DNA from: Pseudomonas sp. Irchel s3f7
GTDB taxonomy: Bacteria > Pseudomonadota > Gammaproteobacteria > Pseudomonadales > Pseudomonadaceae
NCBI RefSeq assembly: GCF_900187615.1
Contig: NZ_FYDO01000002.1
Coordinates: forward strand, 248,001-312,000
Reading direction: 5' to 3'
Length of the DNA stretch: 64,000 bases
In this document: positions 15,195-24,386 of the stretch, one piece after another
Layout of the letters: each line of letters starts with the position of its first letter
Numbering within the stretch: the first letter of the stretch is position 1
Notes under the pieces: generated by a model
What the model was told of the DNA's origin: nothing
The model's input: the letters and a program-made list of their open reading frames with translations, nothing else
Database searches by the model: none
Made by a program: the position numbers and the translations under genes

Positions 15195-16097
15195 TCAGGG
15201 TTTCAACGGCTCAACCTTGCTCGTCAGCAACTCCACAAACGCCCGCGCCATCGCCGATTTCTGGTCCTTGCGCTGCACCAGCCACACCGCCGATACCGCT
15301 GCCGGATCGAGCAGCGGCCGATAGACCACGCCGTCGATGCGCATACGCTGATAGGACGCCGGCATCACCGAGACGCCAAGACCCGCGGCCACCAACCCGA
15401 TGATGGTCATCGCCTCGCCAGCCTCTTGGGCAAAATGCGGCGTGAACCCGGCATCGCGGGCGAGGCTGAGCAGCTGCGCATACAGGCCACTGCCGTAGCT
15501 GCGCGGAAAAAACACAAAAGGCTCAAGCGCCAGAGCTGACAGGAACAAGCCCTCTTCGCTGCCCTCCACCAGCGGATGTTTGGAGCTGAGGACCGCGACC
15601 AGCGGCTCGCGCATCAATTCGACCACGCTGAGGCAATCCGGCAGCCCCAACGGTCGCATGATGCCGACTTCAATCGATTCGTCCACCAGCGCATCGGCGA
15701 CCTGGGTGCTGCTCATTTCCCGCAGGTTCAGGTGCACCGCCGGGAAGCGCTGGCGAAACGAGAAAATTGCCTGGGGGATGGTCGAGTTGAAAGGGGCTGA
15801 CGAGGTGAAGCCGATCTTCAGTTCGCCCAACTCGCCCAACTGCGCCCGCCGCGCAACATCCGCCGCTTTGGCGACTTGCGCCAGCGCCAGTCGCGCCTCT
15901 TCGAGGAACAGGCGGCCGGCTTCGCTCAGTTCGACCCGACGATTGGTACGTTCAAAAAGCCGTGCGCCGACTTCCTGTTCCAGCGCTTGAATCTGCTGGC
16001 TCAGCGGTGGCTGCGAGATGCCCAACACCTGTGCGGCGCGGCCGAAGTGCAGTTCTTCGGCGACGGCGATGAAGTAGCGCAGATGACGCAATTCCAT
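15195..16097 (-). CDS. LysR-family transcriptional regulator
   Basis: This encodes 300 residues. The N-terminal winged helix-turn-helix is MELRHLRYFIAVAEELHFGR with the recognition helix QPPLSQQIQALEQEVG, followed by the linker helix and a periplasmic-binding-like effector domain (about residues 90-295). It is of the BenM/CatR-like subgroup judged by the HFGRAA start. It is divergent from the MFS gene, with 118 bases between the likely starts, so it probably controls that transporter and itself. The inducer is unknown. Confidence 0.92.
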   Translation of the reverse strand: MELRHLRYFIAVAEELHFGRAAQVLGISQPPLSQQIQALEQEVGARLFERTNRRVELSEAGRLFLEEARLALAQVAKAADVARRAQLGELGELKIGFTSSAPFNSTIPQAIFSFRQRFPAVHLNLREMSSTQVADALVDESIEVGIMRPLGLPDCLSVVELMREPLVAVLSSKHPLVEGSEEGLFLSALALEPFVFFPRSYGSGLYAQLLSLARDAGFTPHFAQEAGEAMTIIGLVAAGLGVSVMPASYQRMRIDGVVYRPLLDPAAVSAVWLVQRKDQKSAMARAFVELLTSKVEPLKP

Positions 16098-16215
16098 GGA
16101 AACCCCATTAGGTCGTAAAAGCTATCAAACAGGTCGAACAATATATTGGATTGAATCATTAGCCAGCTATATGCTTTTTTCATTGCCTGACCGGCTGCGT
16201 CCTCCGAGGTCCCCC
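16098..16215. promoter_or_regulatory. LysR/MFS divergent promoter region
   Basis: This 118-base region between divergent starts is more AT-rich than its flanks (16120-16190). LysR regulators usually bind such spacers; a precise operator or -10 box is not certain by eye. Confidence 0.4.
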
Positions 16216-17496
16216 GTGAAAACTGCTGTCGCCCCACTCGCCCATGAAGTTCCACCTTCAGCACCGGACGCTATCGCTACTGAGCTGGCAGAGATCTACA
16301 TCGAAAAAGGCACCCCGGCGTTCATGCGCACGGTGCTGGCGTTGTTCTGCGGCGGCTTCGCGACGTTCGCCCTGCTCTATTGCGTGCAGCCGATGATGCC
16401 GTTGCTGTCCGACGAGTATTCCATCAACGCGGCGCAGAGCAGCCTGATCCTGTCGATCGCCACCGGCATGCTCGCCATCGGCCTGCTGATCACCGGCCCG
16501 ATCTCCGACCGGGTCGGGCGTAAACAGGTGATGGTAGCGGCACTGTTCGCCGCCGCGCTGTGCACTATGGGCAGTGCGATGATGCCGAGCTGGCACGGCG
16601 TGCTGGCGATGCGCGCGCTGATCGGGTTGTCGTTGAGCGGTCTGGCAGCGGTGGCGATGACTTACTTGAGCGAAGAGATCCACCCGCAGCACATCGGCCT
16701 CGCCATGGGTTTGTACATCAGCGGCAATGCGATTGGCGGGATGAGCGGGCGTTTGATCACCGGGGTGTTGATCGACTTCGTCAGTTGGCACACGGCGATG
16801 CTGGTGATCGGTGGCCTGGCGCTGATTGCGGCGGCGGTGTTCTGGAAAATCCTCCCCGAATCGCGCAACTTCCGCGCCCGCTCGCTGCATCCGCGCAGCC
16901 TGGTCGACGGTTTCACCATGCACTTTCGCGACGCCGGGTTGCCGCTGTTGTTCCTCGAAGCCTTTGTGTTGATGGGCGCGTTCGTCACGCTGTTCAACTA
17001 CATCGGCTATCGCCTGCTGGCCGCGCCGTACCACATGGAACAGGCCTTCGTCGGGTTGCTTTCGGTGGTGTACCTGTCGGGTATCTACAGCTCGGCAAAA
17101 GTCGGCTCGCTGGCTGACAAACTCGGTCGTCGCAAAGTGCTCTGGAGCACCATCACGCTGATGATCGGCGGTCTCGCCCTGACGATGTTCACCCCGCTGC
17201 CGCTGGTGATCATCGGCATGCTGATCTTCACCTTCGGCTTCTTCGGCGCCCACTCGGTGGCCAGCAGCTGGATCGGCCGCCGCGCCACCCGGGCCAAGGG
17301 GCAGGCGTCGTCGTTGTACCTGTTCAGCTATTACGCCGGGGGGAGCATCGCTGGTACGGCGGGTGGCGTGTTCTGGCACTTGGGTGGATGGAACGGGATC
17401 GGGCTGTTCATCGGCACGCTGCTGGTGATTGCGTTGCTGGTGGCGTTGAAGCTGGCGAAGTTGCCACTACTGCCGCAAAACACCTCGACTACCTGA
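16216..17496 (+). CDS. MFS transporter
   Basis: This encodes 426 residues from GTG 16216, preceded by GAGG at 7 bases spacing; an ATG at 16171 is in frame but lacks a good ribosome site. Twelve hydrophobic segments are apparent after a polar 40-residue N-terminus. The loop between helices 2 and 3 reads GPISDRVGRKQVM, the major facilitator signature, and SLADKLGRRKVLW is its counterpart in the second half. It is probably an efflux or uptake system for a small molecule sensed by the adjacent LysR protein. The 3' end overlaps the gspM stop by 8 bases, tail to tail. Confidence 0.88.
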   Translation: MKTAVAPLAHEVPPSAPDAIATELAEIYIEKGTPAFMRTVLALFCGGFATFALLYCVQPMMPLLSDEYSINAAQSSLILSIATGMLAIGLLITGPISDRVGRKQVMVAALFAAALCTMGSAMMPSWHGVLAMRALIGLSLSGLAAVAMTYLSEEIHPQHIGLAMGLYISGNAIGGMSGRLITGVLIDFVSWHTAMLVIGGLALIAAAVFWKILPESRNFRARSLHPRSLVDGFTMHFRDAGLPLLFLEAFVLMGAFVTLFNYIGYRLLAAPYHMEQAFVGLLSVVYLSGIYSSAKVGSLADKLGRRKVLWSTITLMIGGLALTMFTPLPLVIIGMLIFTFGFFGAHSVASSWIGRRATRAKGQASSLYLFSYYAGGSIAGTAGGVFWHLGGWNGIGLFIGTLLVIALLVALKLAKLPLLPQNTSTT

Positions 17497-17920
17497 ACAC
17501 AGCCCGAGCCTCCAACTCGGTGTCGCGAGCTTCCAGCGTCAGCGATTGCAGCGCAACACCGTCGCGCTCAAGGTTATCGAGCCATTGCATCAAGGCTTGC
17601 GCGTTGCCGCTCAGGGTCAGGCGCAACACATCGTCATCGCTGTCCATCTGACGAATCTCCAGCCCCGCCTTCGCGGCGCTTTCGCTGATACGCAGCGACA
17701 GCGGCTGATGAGCGGAAGCCGGTGCCTGACTGCGCGGCAGTGCGTGTTGCAGTTGCGCGGCCAGCCCCCTCTGCTGCTGATATTGACGCTCGACCGCTTC
17801 CAGTCGCTGGCGGGTCGGTTGCCAGATCAGGCTGAACGCCATGACTGCCAGCAAAAACGCCCCCAACCCCAGCAATAGCCGTTGTTCGCGGACGGACAGT
17901 CGCTGCCATGCGTGTTTCAT
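17489..17920 (-). CDS. gspM: Type II secretion system protein GspM
   Basis: This encodes 143 residues. A short cytoplasmic N-terminus (MKHAWQRLSVREQRLLLG) leads into one membrane helix (about 17-35), a periplasmic coiled coil and a small ferredoxin-like domain at the C-terminus, as in GspM. It supports GspL in the inner-membrane platform. The start overlaps the gspL stop by 4 bases. It is the last gene of the cluster; no gspN or prepilin peptidase gene follows, so processing probably relies on PilD encoded elsewhere. Confidence 0.85.
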   Translation of the reverse strand: MKHAWQRLSVREQRLLLGLGAFLLAVMAFSLIWQPTRQRLEAVERQYQQQRGLAAQLQHALPRSQAPASAHQPLSLRISESAAKAGLEIRQMDSDDDVLRLTLSGNAQALMQWLDNLERDGVALQSLTLEARDTELEARAVFR

Positions 17921-19023
17921 GCCTCGTTCTCCATGGTGAGGGTCGCGTGTACGCGGTCGGCCGCTTTGTTCGCGCTATCGAGCCTGACGGGCAGGCCTTG
18001 CTGGCGCCCACGTTCACGCAACTGTTCGAGCTCGGCGAACGTGTTGGCGGTCAGCTGGATTTTCCAGCCATCGCCCTCGCGAAACTCGATGCGCTGGACC
18101 TCGACATGGCTGGCGCCGACCACCCGTTCGATCAGGTTGACCAACCCGGCCACCCGCGTGCCTTGCACTTCTACGGGCTGGTTTTGCAGCATTTTGAGTT
18201 GTACCGCCAGGTCGACGATGCGGCTTTGATCCGGATACAGCGCCTTGAATCGCTGCTCATTCTGGAGCGTGAGGCGCTGGGTTTCGCTGTCGAGAAAATT
18301 GATTCGCGTTTCAAGGGCGCCCCAGCTCAACAGCGCCACCATCAGCGCCGCCATTCCCCCCATTCGCCAGGGCAAACGCTGTCGCCGCGGTGCGAATACG
18401 CCGTGCAGCAGATTGATGGCCTGCGCCGGTCGGGAGTGCATCCATTGCGCGAAGGAGTCGTGACCTTGAGGCGCATCCAGCCACTGCATGTCCTTGGGCA
18501 GTAACGGTGTGAGCTGCGCCCGATGGTCGTGCGACAAGGCCATGCGCATCGGCAATGCACCCCCGATCAACCAGCGCCCAAACCACCAGACGCCCAGCGG
18601 TTGATCGCCGGGCAAGAGGTCTGCATCGACGAACACGCCACGCACCTCAATGGCCGCTTCGGCCAGCAGTGCGAGCACGCCCGCCAGACGTTCCCTTCCA
18701 ATGACCAACACCGGATAGCAGCCATCACGGTCACGCGGGCCAACGCTCAAGTGCATCATCTCCAGCGCTTCGCTCAATTGGTCCTCAACGGCGAAGGCGA
18801 TGGCCTGGGCCTTCGGTTTGCGTTTGGTCGGCCAGGGATCGGTGCGTACCCAGCTGCACATTTCCATGGGCAACAGCAGATCAATCGCCTGACCTTGCAG
18901 CGCTTGCGCGGCTTGGTTCAAAGGCATGGACTGACCGTCAGCGGTCGAGCCCCCTACACAACAAGGCCAGTCGACCGATACCGTTTCCAAACCTTCTGCA
19001 GTCAGGTAAAGCCAGGTGTTCAT
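17917..19023 (-). CDS. gspL: Type II secretion system protein GspL
   Basis: This encodes 368 residues. The N-terminal two thirds form the cytoplasmic actin-like domain that binds GspE (MCSWVRTDPW, then KPKAQAIAFAVEDQLSE). A single membrane helix lies near residues 220-240 (GGMAALMVALLSWGALETR) and a periplasmic domain follows. It links the ATPase to the membrane platform. It overlaps gspK upstream and gspM downstream by 4 bases each. Confidence 0.88.
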   Translation of the reverse strand: MNTWLYLTAEGLETVSVDWPCCVGGSTADGQSMPLNQAAQALQGQAIDLLLPMEMCSWVRTDPWPTKRKPKAQAIAFAVEDQLSEALEMMHLSVGPRDRDGCYPVLVIGRERLAGVLALLAEAAIEVRGVFVDADLLPGDQPLGVWWFGRWLIGGALPMRMALSHDHRAQLTPLLPKDMQWLDAPQGHDSFAQWMHSRPAQAINLLHGVFAPRRQRLPWRMGGMAALMVALLSWGALETRINFLDSETQRLTLQNEQRFKALYPDQSRIVDLAVQLKMLQNQPVEVQGTRVAGLVNLIERVVGASHVEVQRIEFREGDGWKIQLTANTFAELEQLRERGRQQGLPVRLDSANKAADRVHATLTMENEA

Positions 19024-19868
19024 CGCGACCTCTCGTTGGCAGTCAAAGGAAGAAAACGGCGTTGCAGTACGCTCAGGCGACTGGTGTCCGGATCGTGTTC
19101 GACATCCGTGGCCAAGCGCAAAATGCGTCCGCCCTGGGTCACCTGCACGGTGATCCGATACCAGCGACTCTGGATGCCGAGGCCGTGGCTGCTCAAACCC
19201 AACCCGGAGAGCAACGGGTCTTGCGTAAAGGCCTGAACGCTGGCCCAGGGCGTCGTCGATGCCTGTCGAACCAGCGTGTTGGCGGTCGCGGCGTCTACGT
19301 CACCGAGCGCTCGCATCACCAGCGTCGGCGCGGCGTTGATGTTCAGCGCCGCGTCGAGGGGCAACGTCGCCACCCAGGGTTCCAGTTGCTGCAACAGTGG
19401 TCCATCGATGCCCGGCAACAAACGCAACTGGCTCAGCTCACCCAACGGACCGACCTGGCTCAACTGCAACGGCGGCAGGTTGAGCAGTTTCAGCAGGCGC
19501 TCCCAGCGGTCCAGGGTGACCTGATCGATTTGTCCCTGACGCAGCAACGCGTTGAGATTGAAGCGCCCGGCGAGGTCTTCGATGTCGACTCGGATCTGTG
19601 CGTCTTCAAGTTCAAAACCGGGTGTCATGCCGATCCGGTTATGAGCCTGGCCGGTGGCTTGCTCGGGCTCCTGCAACGCCGCCTGTAACCACAAGATCGC
19701 CCAGTCTTCTGCCCCGGTCGCGAGTTGGCGCAAACTCAATTGCTGCAACTGCTGCCCACTGCTTTGCAGCGACAGGTGATGACTGCGCAACAAGCCGCTG
19801 GTGATCAACAGCGCCAGGCTCATGACCAGTAAAACGCTGATCAGCGCGATGCCGCGCTGCCGATTCAC
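19020..19868 (-). CDS. gspK: Type II secretion minor pseudopilin GspK
   Basis: This encodes 282 residues from GTG 19868, which overlaps the gspJ stop (GTGA). The leader is short (VNRQRG) and followed by IALISVLLVMSLALL, the prepilin-peptidase site and hydrophobic helix. The large alpha domain typical of GspK follows (LEDAQIRVDIEDLAGRFNLN). GspK caps the pseudopilus with GspI and GspJ. The usual Glu at position 5 of the mature protein is absent, as expected for GspK. Confidence 0.88.
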   Translation of the reverse strand: MNRQRGIALISVLLVMSLALLITSGLLRSHHLSLQSSGQQLQQLSLRQLATGAEDWAILWLQAALQEPEQATGQAHNRIGMTPGFELEDAQIRVDIEDLAGRFNLNALLRQGQIDQVTLDRWERLLKLLNLPPLQLSQVGPLGELSQLRLLPGIDGPLLQQLEPWVATLPLDAALNINAAPTLVMRALGDVDAATANTLVRQASTTPWASVQAFTQDPLLSGLGLSSHGLGIQSRWYRITVQVTQGGRILRLATDVEHDPDTSRLSVLQRRFLPLTANERSR

Positions 19869-20410
19869 CGCCGTGTTCCCGGCATTGGCAGCACCCTTCG
19901 GATGCCTTCGAAACGCCCGACCGACAGCTGAAACTCCAACGCCAGCGGCATTTCGGACGCCTGCCCTTGCGGCCATTCACTGAACCAGCCAGCCTGCTCG
20001 TCGAACAAACGCCAGCTCAATCCACGAACACCTTCAAGCAACTTTTGCCGTTGCATGACTTGCGAGCCTTCGCCTTGGCTTTCACGCCACAGCACGCCGT
20101 TGTCCAGGCGATAGGTCAGCGCTTGGCGCTCACTTCGGGGCTGATCCAGAGGGTTGCGCCAATGGCTGCGCTGGAACCGCAAAAGCGACGGCGCAAGCAC
20201 CACCGATTGCGCAGTGACGTGCATCAAATCCCGCTCGATGACCGCCACCGCCCGCTGCAAACGCCTGAGCTCCCGTTCATGCGCCGTCGTGCCTTGCTGC
20301 ACGCGCACCACGCCATCGAACAAGCCCCAACTGGCCAAACCCAGCACGGCGAAAATAGCCATGGCGATCACCAGTTCCAACAAGGTGAACCCACGCTGCT
20401 TACTGATCAC
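19865..20410 (-). CDS. gspJ: Type II secretion minor pseudopilin GspJ
   Basis: This encodes 181 residues from GTG 20410, overlapping the gspI stop. The leader VISKQRG is followed by FTLLELVIAMAIFAVLGLAS, with Glu at mature position 5. Longer frames reach far into gspI and are rejected. The globular domain includes RLQRAVAVIERDLMHV, as in GspJ. It is part of the pseudopilus tip complex. Confidence 0.88.
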   Translation of the reverse strand: MISKQRGFTLLELVIAMAIFAVLGLASWGLFDGVVRVQQGTTAHERELRRLQRAVAVIERDLMHVTAQSVVLAPSLLRFQRSHWRNPLDQPRSERQALTYRLDNGVLWRESQGEGSQVMQRQKLLEGVRGLSWRLFDEQAGWFSEWPQGQASEMPLALEFQLSVGRFEGIRRVLPMPGTRR

Positions 20411-20783
20411 GAACAGGAATCCAGCCAGTGGCGCGGTGCAGGGTGTGCTCACGCCCCGGAACGCTGACGTGAACGTCTGCCCTGAGCAGGCGCGGATCGT
20501 CGGTGGCGCTGATGTGCTGACGCAGCTGCCAGTCACGCTGATCCATCTGCACCAAGCGTTGCTGCTGCCCGACTTCAAGGCGCGACTGCAGGCGTAATTC
20601 ATTCAACTGGTTGTCTGCCAGCCAGACCGCGAACAATCGTTGTTCGACAGCGCTGCTCTGCTTCAGCACGTATTGGCTGGCCGACAAAACGGCTGCCGCC
20701 AGCGTGGCGAAGATCGCCAGGGCCACCATGATTTCCAACAGTGTGAAGCCGGCCATGTGCGACATTGGTTTGCGCTCAATCAT
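20400..20783 (-). CDS. gspI: Type II secretion minor pseudopilin GspI
   Basis: This encodes 127 residues. MIERKPMSHMAG precedes FTLLEIMVALAIFATLAAAV, the prepilin cleavage site and Glu5 helix. A later ATG inside the leader (MSHMAG) is possible. It overlaps the gspH stop by 8 bases. GspI nucleates the tip complex with GspJ and GspK. Confidence 0.87.
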   Translation of the reverse strand: MIERKPMSHMAGFTLLEIMVALAIFATLAAAVLSASQYVLKQSSAVEQRLFAVWLADNQLNELRLQSRLEVGQQQRLVQMDQRDWQLRQHISATDDPRLLRADVHVSVPGREHTLHRATGWIPVRDQ

Positions 20784-21243
20784 TGATCACGACCTCGCCG
20801 ATGCCGTCGCCGGACAGGCTCAACCAGGTCCTGTTGCTGGAGACGAATCTGAGCGTGAAAGCGCTGGTTTCATCACTGCTGAGCATCAACAACTGCGGCG
20901 CACCTTCGTCAGCCCCCAAACTCAGCGTATAGCCGTCCCGTTCCAAACGAGGTTGCACGCCATCCGGCCAGCGCGACAGCGCCGCCACCGACTCCCATCC
21001 CCTGTCGCCAAGACGCATGACCCGGAAACCATCGACGCTCAGCCGCACGCCGTACTCCTGGCCGTCGAGCACGGCGCGCTCACGCAGTTGCCCGATCATC
21101 TGCGCCATGAGGCCGGCTTCCTGCTTGACCTTGCGCGCCGGACTGACACCCGTGGCCAGGCTCACCATGCCCAACAACACGCCGATCACCACGATCACGA
21201 TCATCAGTTCGAGCAAGGTAAATCCTCGGCAGCGCTTTTCCAT
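20776..21243 (-). CDS. gspH: Type II secretion minor pseudopilin GspH
   Basis: This encodes 155 residues. MEKRCRG precedes FTLLELMIVIVVIGVLLGMV, with Glu5 present. The C-terminal beta domain ends TWLSLSGDGIGEVVIND, as in GspH/FimT-like proteins. It joins the pseudopilus to its tip. It lies 7 bases after gspG. Confidence 0.87.
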   Translation of the reverse strand: MEKRCRGFTLLELMIVIVVIGVLLGMVSLATGVSPARKVKQEAGLMAQMIGQLRERAVLDGQEYGVRLSVDGFRVMRLGDRGWESVAALSRWPDGVQPRLERDGYTLSLGADEGAPQLLMLSSDETSAFTLRFVSSNRTWLSLSGDGIGEVVIND

Positions 21244-21250
21244 GAATCAG

Positions 21251-21694
21251 TCATCCTCCGAGACCAATATCCACCCCGAGCCCTTCACCGCCCGCGACGC
21301 CATCGGCGCCCAGGGAATACAAATCGTAGGTGCCATCGACCGAATTCACGCCGGGGTTGAGGTACTGATAGGGCGTGCTCCAGGGATCGACGGGCATGCT
21401 CTTGAGGTAGCCCTGCGGGTTCCAGTTGCGTGCCGCCGGCGATCCGGAAGGTCGCTTGACCAAGGCTTCGAGGCCTTGCTGGGTCGAGGGATAGTGGGCG
21501 TTGTCGAGTCGATACATTTCCAGTGCGGTGGCGATGGCCTGGATATCGATTTTGGCAGCGGTGACCTTGGCCTGATCGGGACGGCTCATGAACTGCGGCA
21601 CCACGATGGCCCCCAGCACACCAATGATGACGACCACCACCATGATTTCAATCAGGGTAAAACCGCGCTGTTTGTTTTTACGGACAGGTTGCAT
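21251..21694 (-). CDS. gspG: Type II secretion major pseudopilin GspG
   Basis: This encodes 147 residues. MQPVRKNKQRG precedes FTLIEIMVVVVIIGVLGAIV, with Glu5. The signature PDQAKVTAAKIDIQAIATAL and the loop YPSTQQGLEALV are classic GspG. The calcium-binding end loop (GTYDLYSLGADG) is present. It forms the pseudopilus fibre that drives secretion. Confidence 0.93.
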   Translation of the reverse strand: MQPVRKNKQRGFTLIEIMVVVVIIGVLGAIVVPQFMSRPDQAKVTAAKIDIQAIATALEMYRLDNAHYPSTQQGLEALVKRPSGSPAARNWNPQGYLKSMPVDPWSTPYQYLNPGVNSVDGTYDLYSLGADGVAGGEGLGVDIGLGG

Positions 21695-21697
21695 GGA

Positions 21698-22906
21698 TCA
21701 ATTCACCAATTGGTTGAGGCTGAGAATCGGAAGCAGGATGGCCATGACGATCAGCAGCACGACGCCGCCCATCAGCACCAGCATCGCCGGCTCGAACAGG
21801 CTCACCACCAGCGCAATGCGCGCGGCGAGGCTGCTTTCCTGTTGTTCGGCGGCGCGGGCGAGCATGCGATCGAGTTCACCGGCGCGTTCGCCGCTGGCGA
21901 TCATGTGCAGCATCATCGGCGGGATATCGCCGCTCTGTTCCAGGCCCCGGGTCAGGGTTGCGCCTTCGCGGACCGAACGGGCGACGTCGACCATCCGCGC
22001 TCGAATGGTCAGGTTGCCGATGACCGCCGCGGCGATCTCCAGCGCATCCACCAGCGGCACGGCACTCTTGCCGAGGATCGCCAACGTACTGGCAAACCGT
22101 GCGGCATCCATGGCGCGCAATACGTCGCCGATGACTGGCACATTCAATACCCAGCGATGCCAGCGCAGGCGCCACAGCGGCTGGCGCAAACTCCAGCGCC
22201 AGAGGCCGAGCAATGCGGCCAGCACGCTTATCATCAGCAGGAAATGATTGCGCAACCCGTCGCTCACACCGATCAGCGCCTGGGTCAACCAGGGCAATGG
22301 CTGACCGCTGTCGACGAAGATCTTCACCACGTCCGGCACGACGTAGCCGAGCAGAAAGCCGACGATCGCCACGCTGGCCAGCATCAGGATCAACGGGTAC
22401 ACCAGGGCCATCTGGATTTTCTGTCGCGAGGCCTGTCGGGCCTGGGTGTAAGCCGCCAGTTGTTCAAGCACATGCCCCAAGTGCCCGGAGCGCTCGCCGG
22501 CTGCCACGGTGGCGCGGAACAACTCGGGGAACGCCTTGGGAAACTGCCCTAACGCCGAGGCCAGCGCATGGCCTTCCATTACCCGGGACCTGACCGCCGA
22601 CAGCAGGCCTGCAACCTTGCGTTTGGCACTCTGCTTCGCCACCGCTTCGAGCGCTTCTTCCAGCGGCAGACCGGCCTGCACCAATGTTGAAAGCTGCAAG
22701 GTCAGCAAGGCCAGATCCGCTGCGCTCAAGCGTCCGCGATGGAATGCCTTTCCCGCGTCCCTGCTGACGTCTATCTCGCTCAACGCAAGCGGCCACAAGT
22801 GACGCTCACGCAACAATTGCCGTGCATGACGCGGTCCATCAGCTTCCAACCGTCCCTTGCAGGATCGGCCATGGGCATCGTGGGCGCGGTAATCGAAGGT
22901 CGGCAT
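21698..22906 (-). CDS. gspF: Type II secretion inner-membrane protein GspF
   Basis: This encodes 402 residues. It has two GspF/PilC-like helical cytoplasmic domains, each with the motif family seen in LLTLQLSTLVQAGLPLEEAL and FASTLAILGKSAVPLVDALE. Three membrane helices lie near residues 170-190, 220-240 and 375-397. It forms the platform on which GspE acts. It is separated from gspE by three bases. Confidence 0.93.
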   Translation of the reverse strand: MPTFDYRAHDAHGRSCKGRLEADGPRHARQLLRERHLWPLALSEIDVSRDAGKAFHRGRLSAADLALLTLQLSTLVQAGLPLEEALEAVAKQSAKRKVAGLLSAVRSRVMEGHALASALGQFPKAFPELFRATVAAGERSGHLGHVLEQLAAYTQARQASRQKIQMALVYPLILMLASVAIVGFLLGYVVPDVVKIFVDSGQPLPWLTQALIGVSDGLRNHFLLMISVLAALLGLWRWSLRQPLWRLRWHRWVLNVPVIGDVLRAMDAARFASTLAILGKSAVPLVDALEIAAAVIGNLTIRARMVDVARSVREGATLTRGLEQSGDIPPMMLHMIASGERAGELDRMLARAAEQQESSLAARIALVVSLFEPAMLVLMGGVVLLIVMAILLPILSLNQLVN

Positions 22907-22909
22907 CGG

Positions 22910-24382
22910 TCAGTGCTCCTGCGTCACGCGCAACAGTTCGTCGAGGCTGGTCAATCCGCTCACCACCCGCTGCTGGCCGTCCTGAAACAGGCTGCGTGAA
23001 ACCTTCCGCGCTTCTTCGATCAGCGCCTGTTCGCTGGCGCCCTGATGGATGAGCGCCGACACCGCGGGGGTTACGCTGATCAACTCGTAAATGCCGATGC
23101 GTCCGCGATAACCGTGCTGGCATTGCTCGCACCCCACCGCTCTGAACAACGACGGCGGCGTTATAGGATCGAGCCCCAGACGTTCGCAAGCCGCAGTGTC
23201 GGCGATGTACGAAACCTTGCAGTGCGGACACAACATGCGCAGCAGTCGCTGGGCCAGAATGCCGACCAATGAGGACGCCAGCAGATAGGCATCGACACCC
23301 ATGTCCACCAGCCGCGTGACCGCGCCGGCCGCGCTGTTGGTGTGCAAGGTCGACAGCACGAGGTGCCCGGTGAGGGAGGCCTGGACAGCGATCTCGGCGG
23401 TTTCGCGGTCGCGGATTTCGCCGACCATCACCACGTCCGGGTCCTGTCGCAATATCGCCCGCAAGCCTCTGGCGAAGGTCATGTCTACCTTTGGATTCAC
23501 CGGCATCTGACCGACGCCCGGCAGGTGATATTCGATAGGGTCTTCGACGGTGAGGATGTTGCGGGTCTGGTCGTTGAGGCTGCTCAGGGCCGCATACAGG
23601 CTGGTGGTTTTGCCGGAGCCCGTGGGACCGGTCACCAGGAGAATGCCATGGGGTTTTCCCAGCAACAGGTGCAACGCTGCAAGCGTGTCATCCGGCATGC
23701 CCAGCCGATGCAGATCCAGTCGCCCGGCCTGTTTGTCGAGCAGGCGCAACACCACTCGTTCGCCGTGCGCTGAAGGCAGCGTAGAGACCCGCACATCGAC
23801 TTCATGACCGGCCAGACGCAAAGCCATTCGGCCATCCTGGGGCACGCGCTTTTCGGCAATGTCCAGGCGCGCCATGACCTTGATCCGCGACACCAGCAGC
23901 GTCGCCAGTTCGCGCCGCGGCCTGAGCATTTCACGCAACTGGCCGTCGACCCGCATGCGCACCGACAGGTATTGCTCGAACGTTTCCAGATGCACGTCGG
24001 AGGCATGCTCGCGCACCGCTTCGCCGAGCAGGGCGTTGATCAACCGAATGATCGGCGCATCGCCCTGCTGCTCCAGCAGGTCGGCGGTTTGCGGGACTTG
24101 ATTGACCAGGCTGAGCAAGTCCAGCTCTTCGTCCAGCCCTTGGGCGACCTGTTCCATCGCGCTATGCCCTTCGCGATAGGCCGCTGCCAGACGCAAGGCG
24201 TATTCGCCGGGCTCGACGATCTGTATCGGCAGCGCCCGGCCGCACACGCGCTGCGCTTCCGCCAACGCGGTCAGCGATGCATCGGCGCGTATCACCAGGC
24301 ATGGCTTGTCACCCGCTTGCTCCAGCAGCACACCGCAACGCCGGGCAAACCCGAACGCCAATTGCTCGCAGACTCCGCTCAT
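22910..24382 (-). CDS. gspE: Type II secretion ATPase GspE
   Basis: This encodes 490 residues. Walker A is GPTGSGKTTS, the Asp box is TVEDPIEY, and the downstream motif is LRQDPDVVMVGEIRD. A zinc finger of the C-x2-C type is present (CPHC... and CEQC). These are all hallmarks of the GspE/PilB family. It powers pseudopilus assembly from the cytoplasm. I chose ATG 24382, four bases after the gspD stop; an upstream in-frame start would overlap gspD. Confidence 0.93.
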   Translation of the reverse strand: MSGVCEQLAFGFARRCGVLLEQAGDKPCLVIRADASLTALAEAQRVCGRALPIQIVEPGEYALRLAAAYREGHSAMEQVAQGLDEELDLLSLVNQVPQTADLLEQQGDAPIIRLINALLGEAVREHASDVHLETFEQYLSVRMRVDGQLREMLRPRRELATLLVSRIKVMARLDIAEKRVPQDGRMALRLAGHEVDVRVSTLPSAHGERVVLRLLDKQAGRLDLHRLGMPDDTLAALHLLLGKPHGILLVTGPTGSGKTTSLYAALSSLNDQTRNILTVEDPIEYHLPGVGQMPVNPKVDMTFARGLRAILRQDPDVVMVGEIRDRETAEIAVQASLTGHLVLSTLHTNSAAGAVTRLVDMGVDAYLLASSLVGILAQRLLRMLCPHCKVSYIADTAACERLGLDPITPPSLFRAVGCEQCQHGYRGRIGIYELISVTPAVSALIHQGASEQALIEEARKVSRSLFQDGQQRVVSGLTSLDELLRVTQEH

Positions 24383-24386
24383 GGCA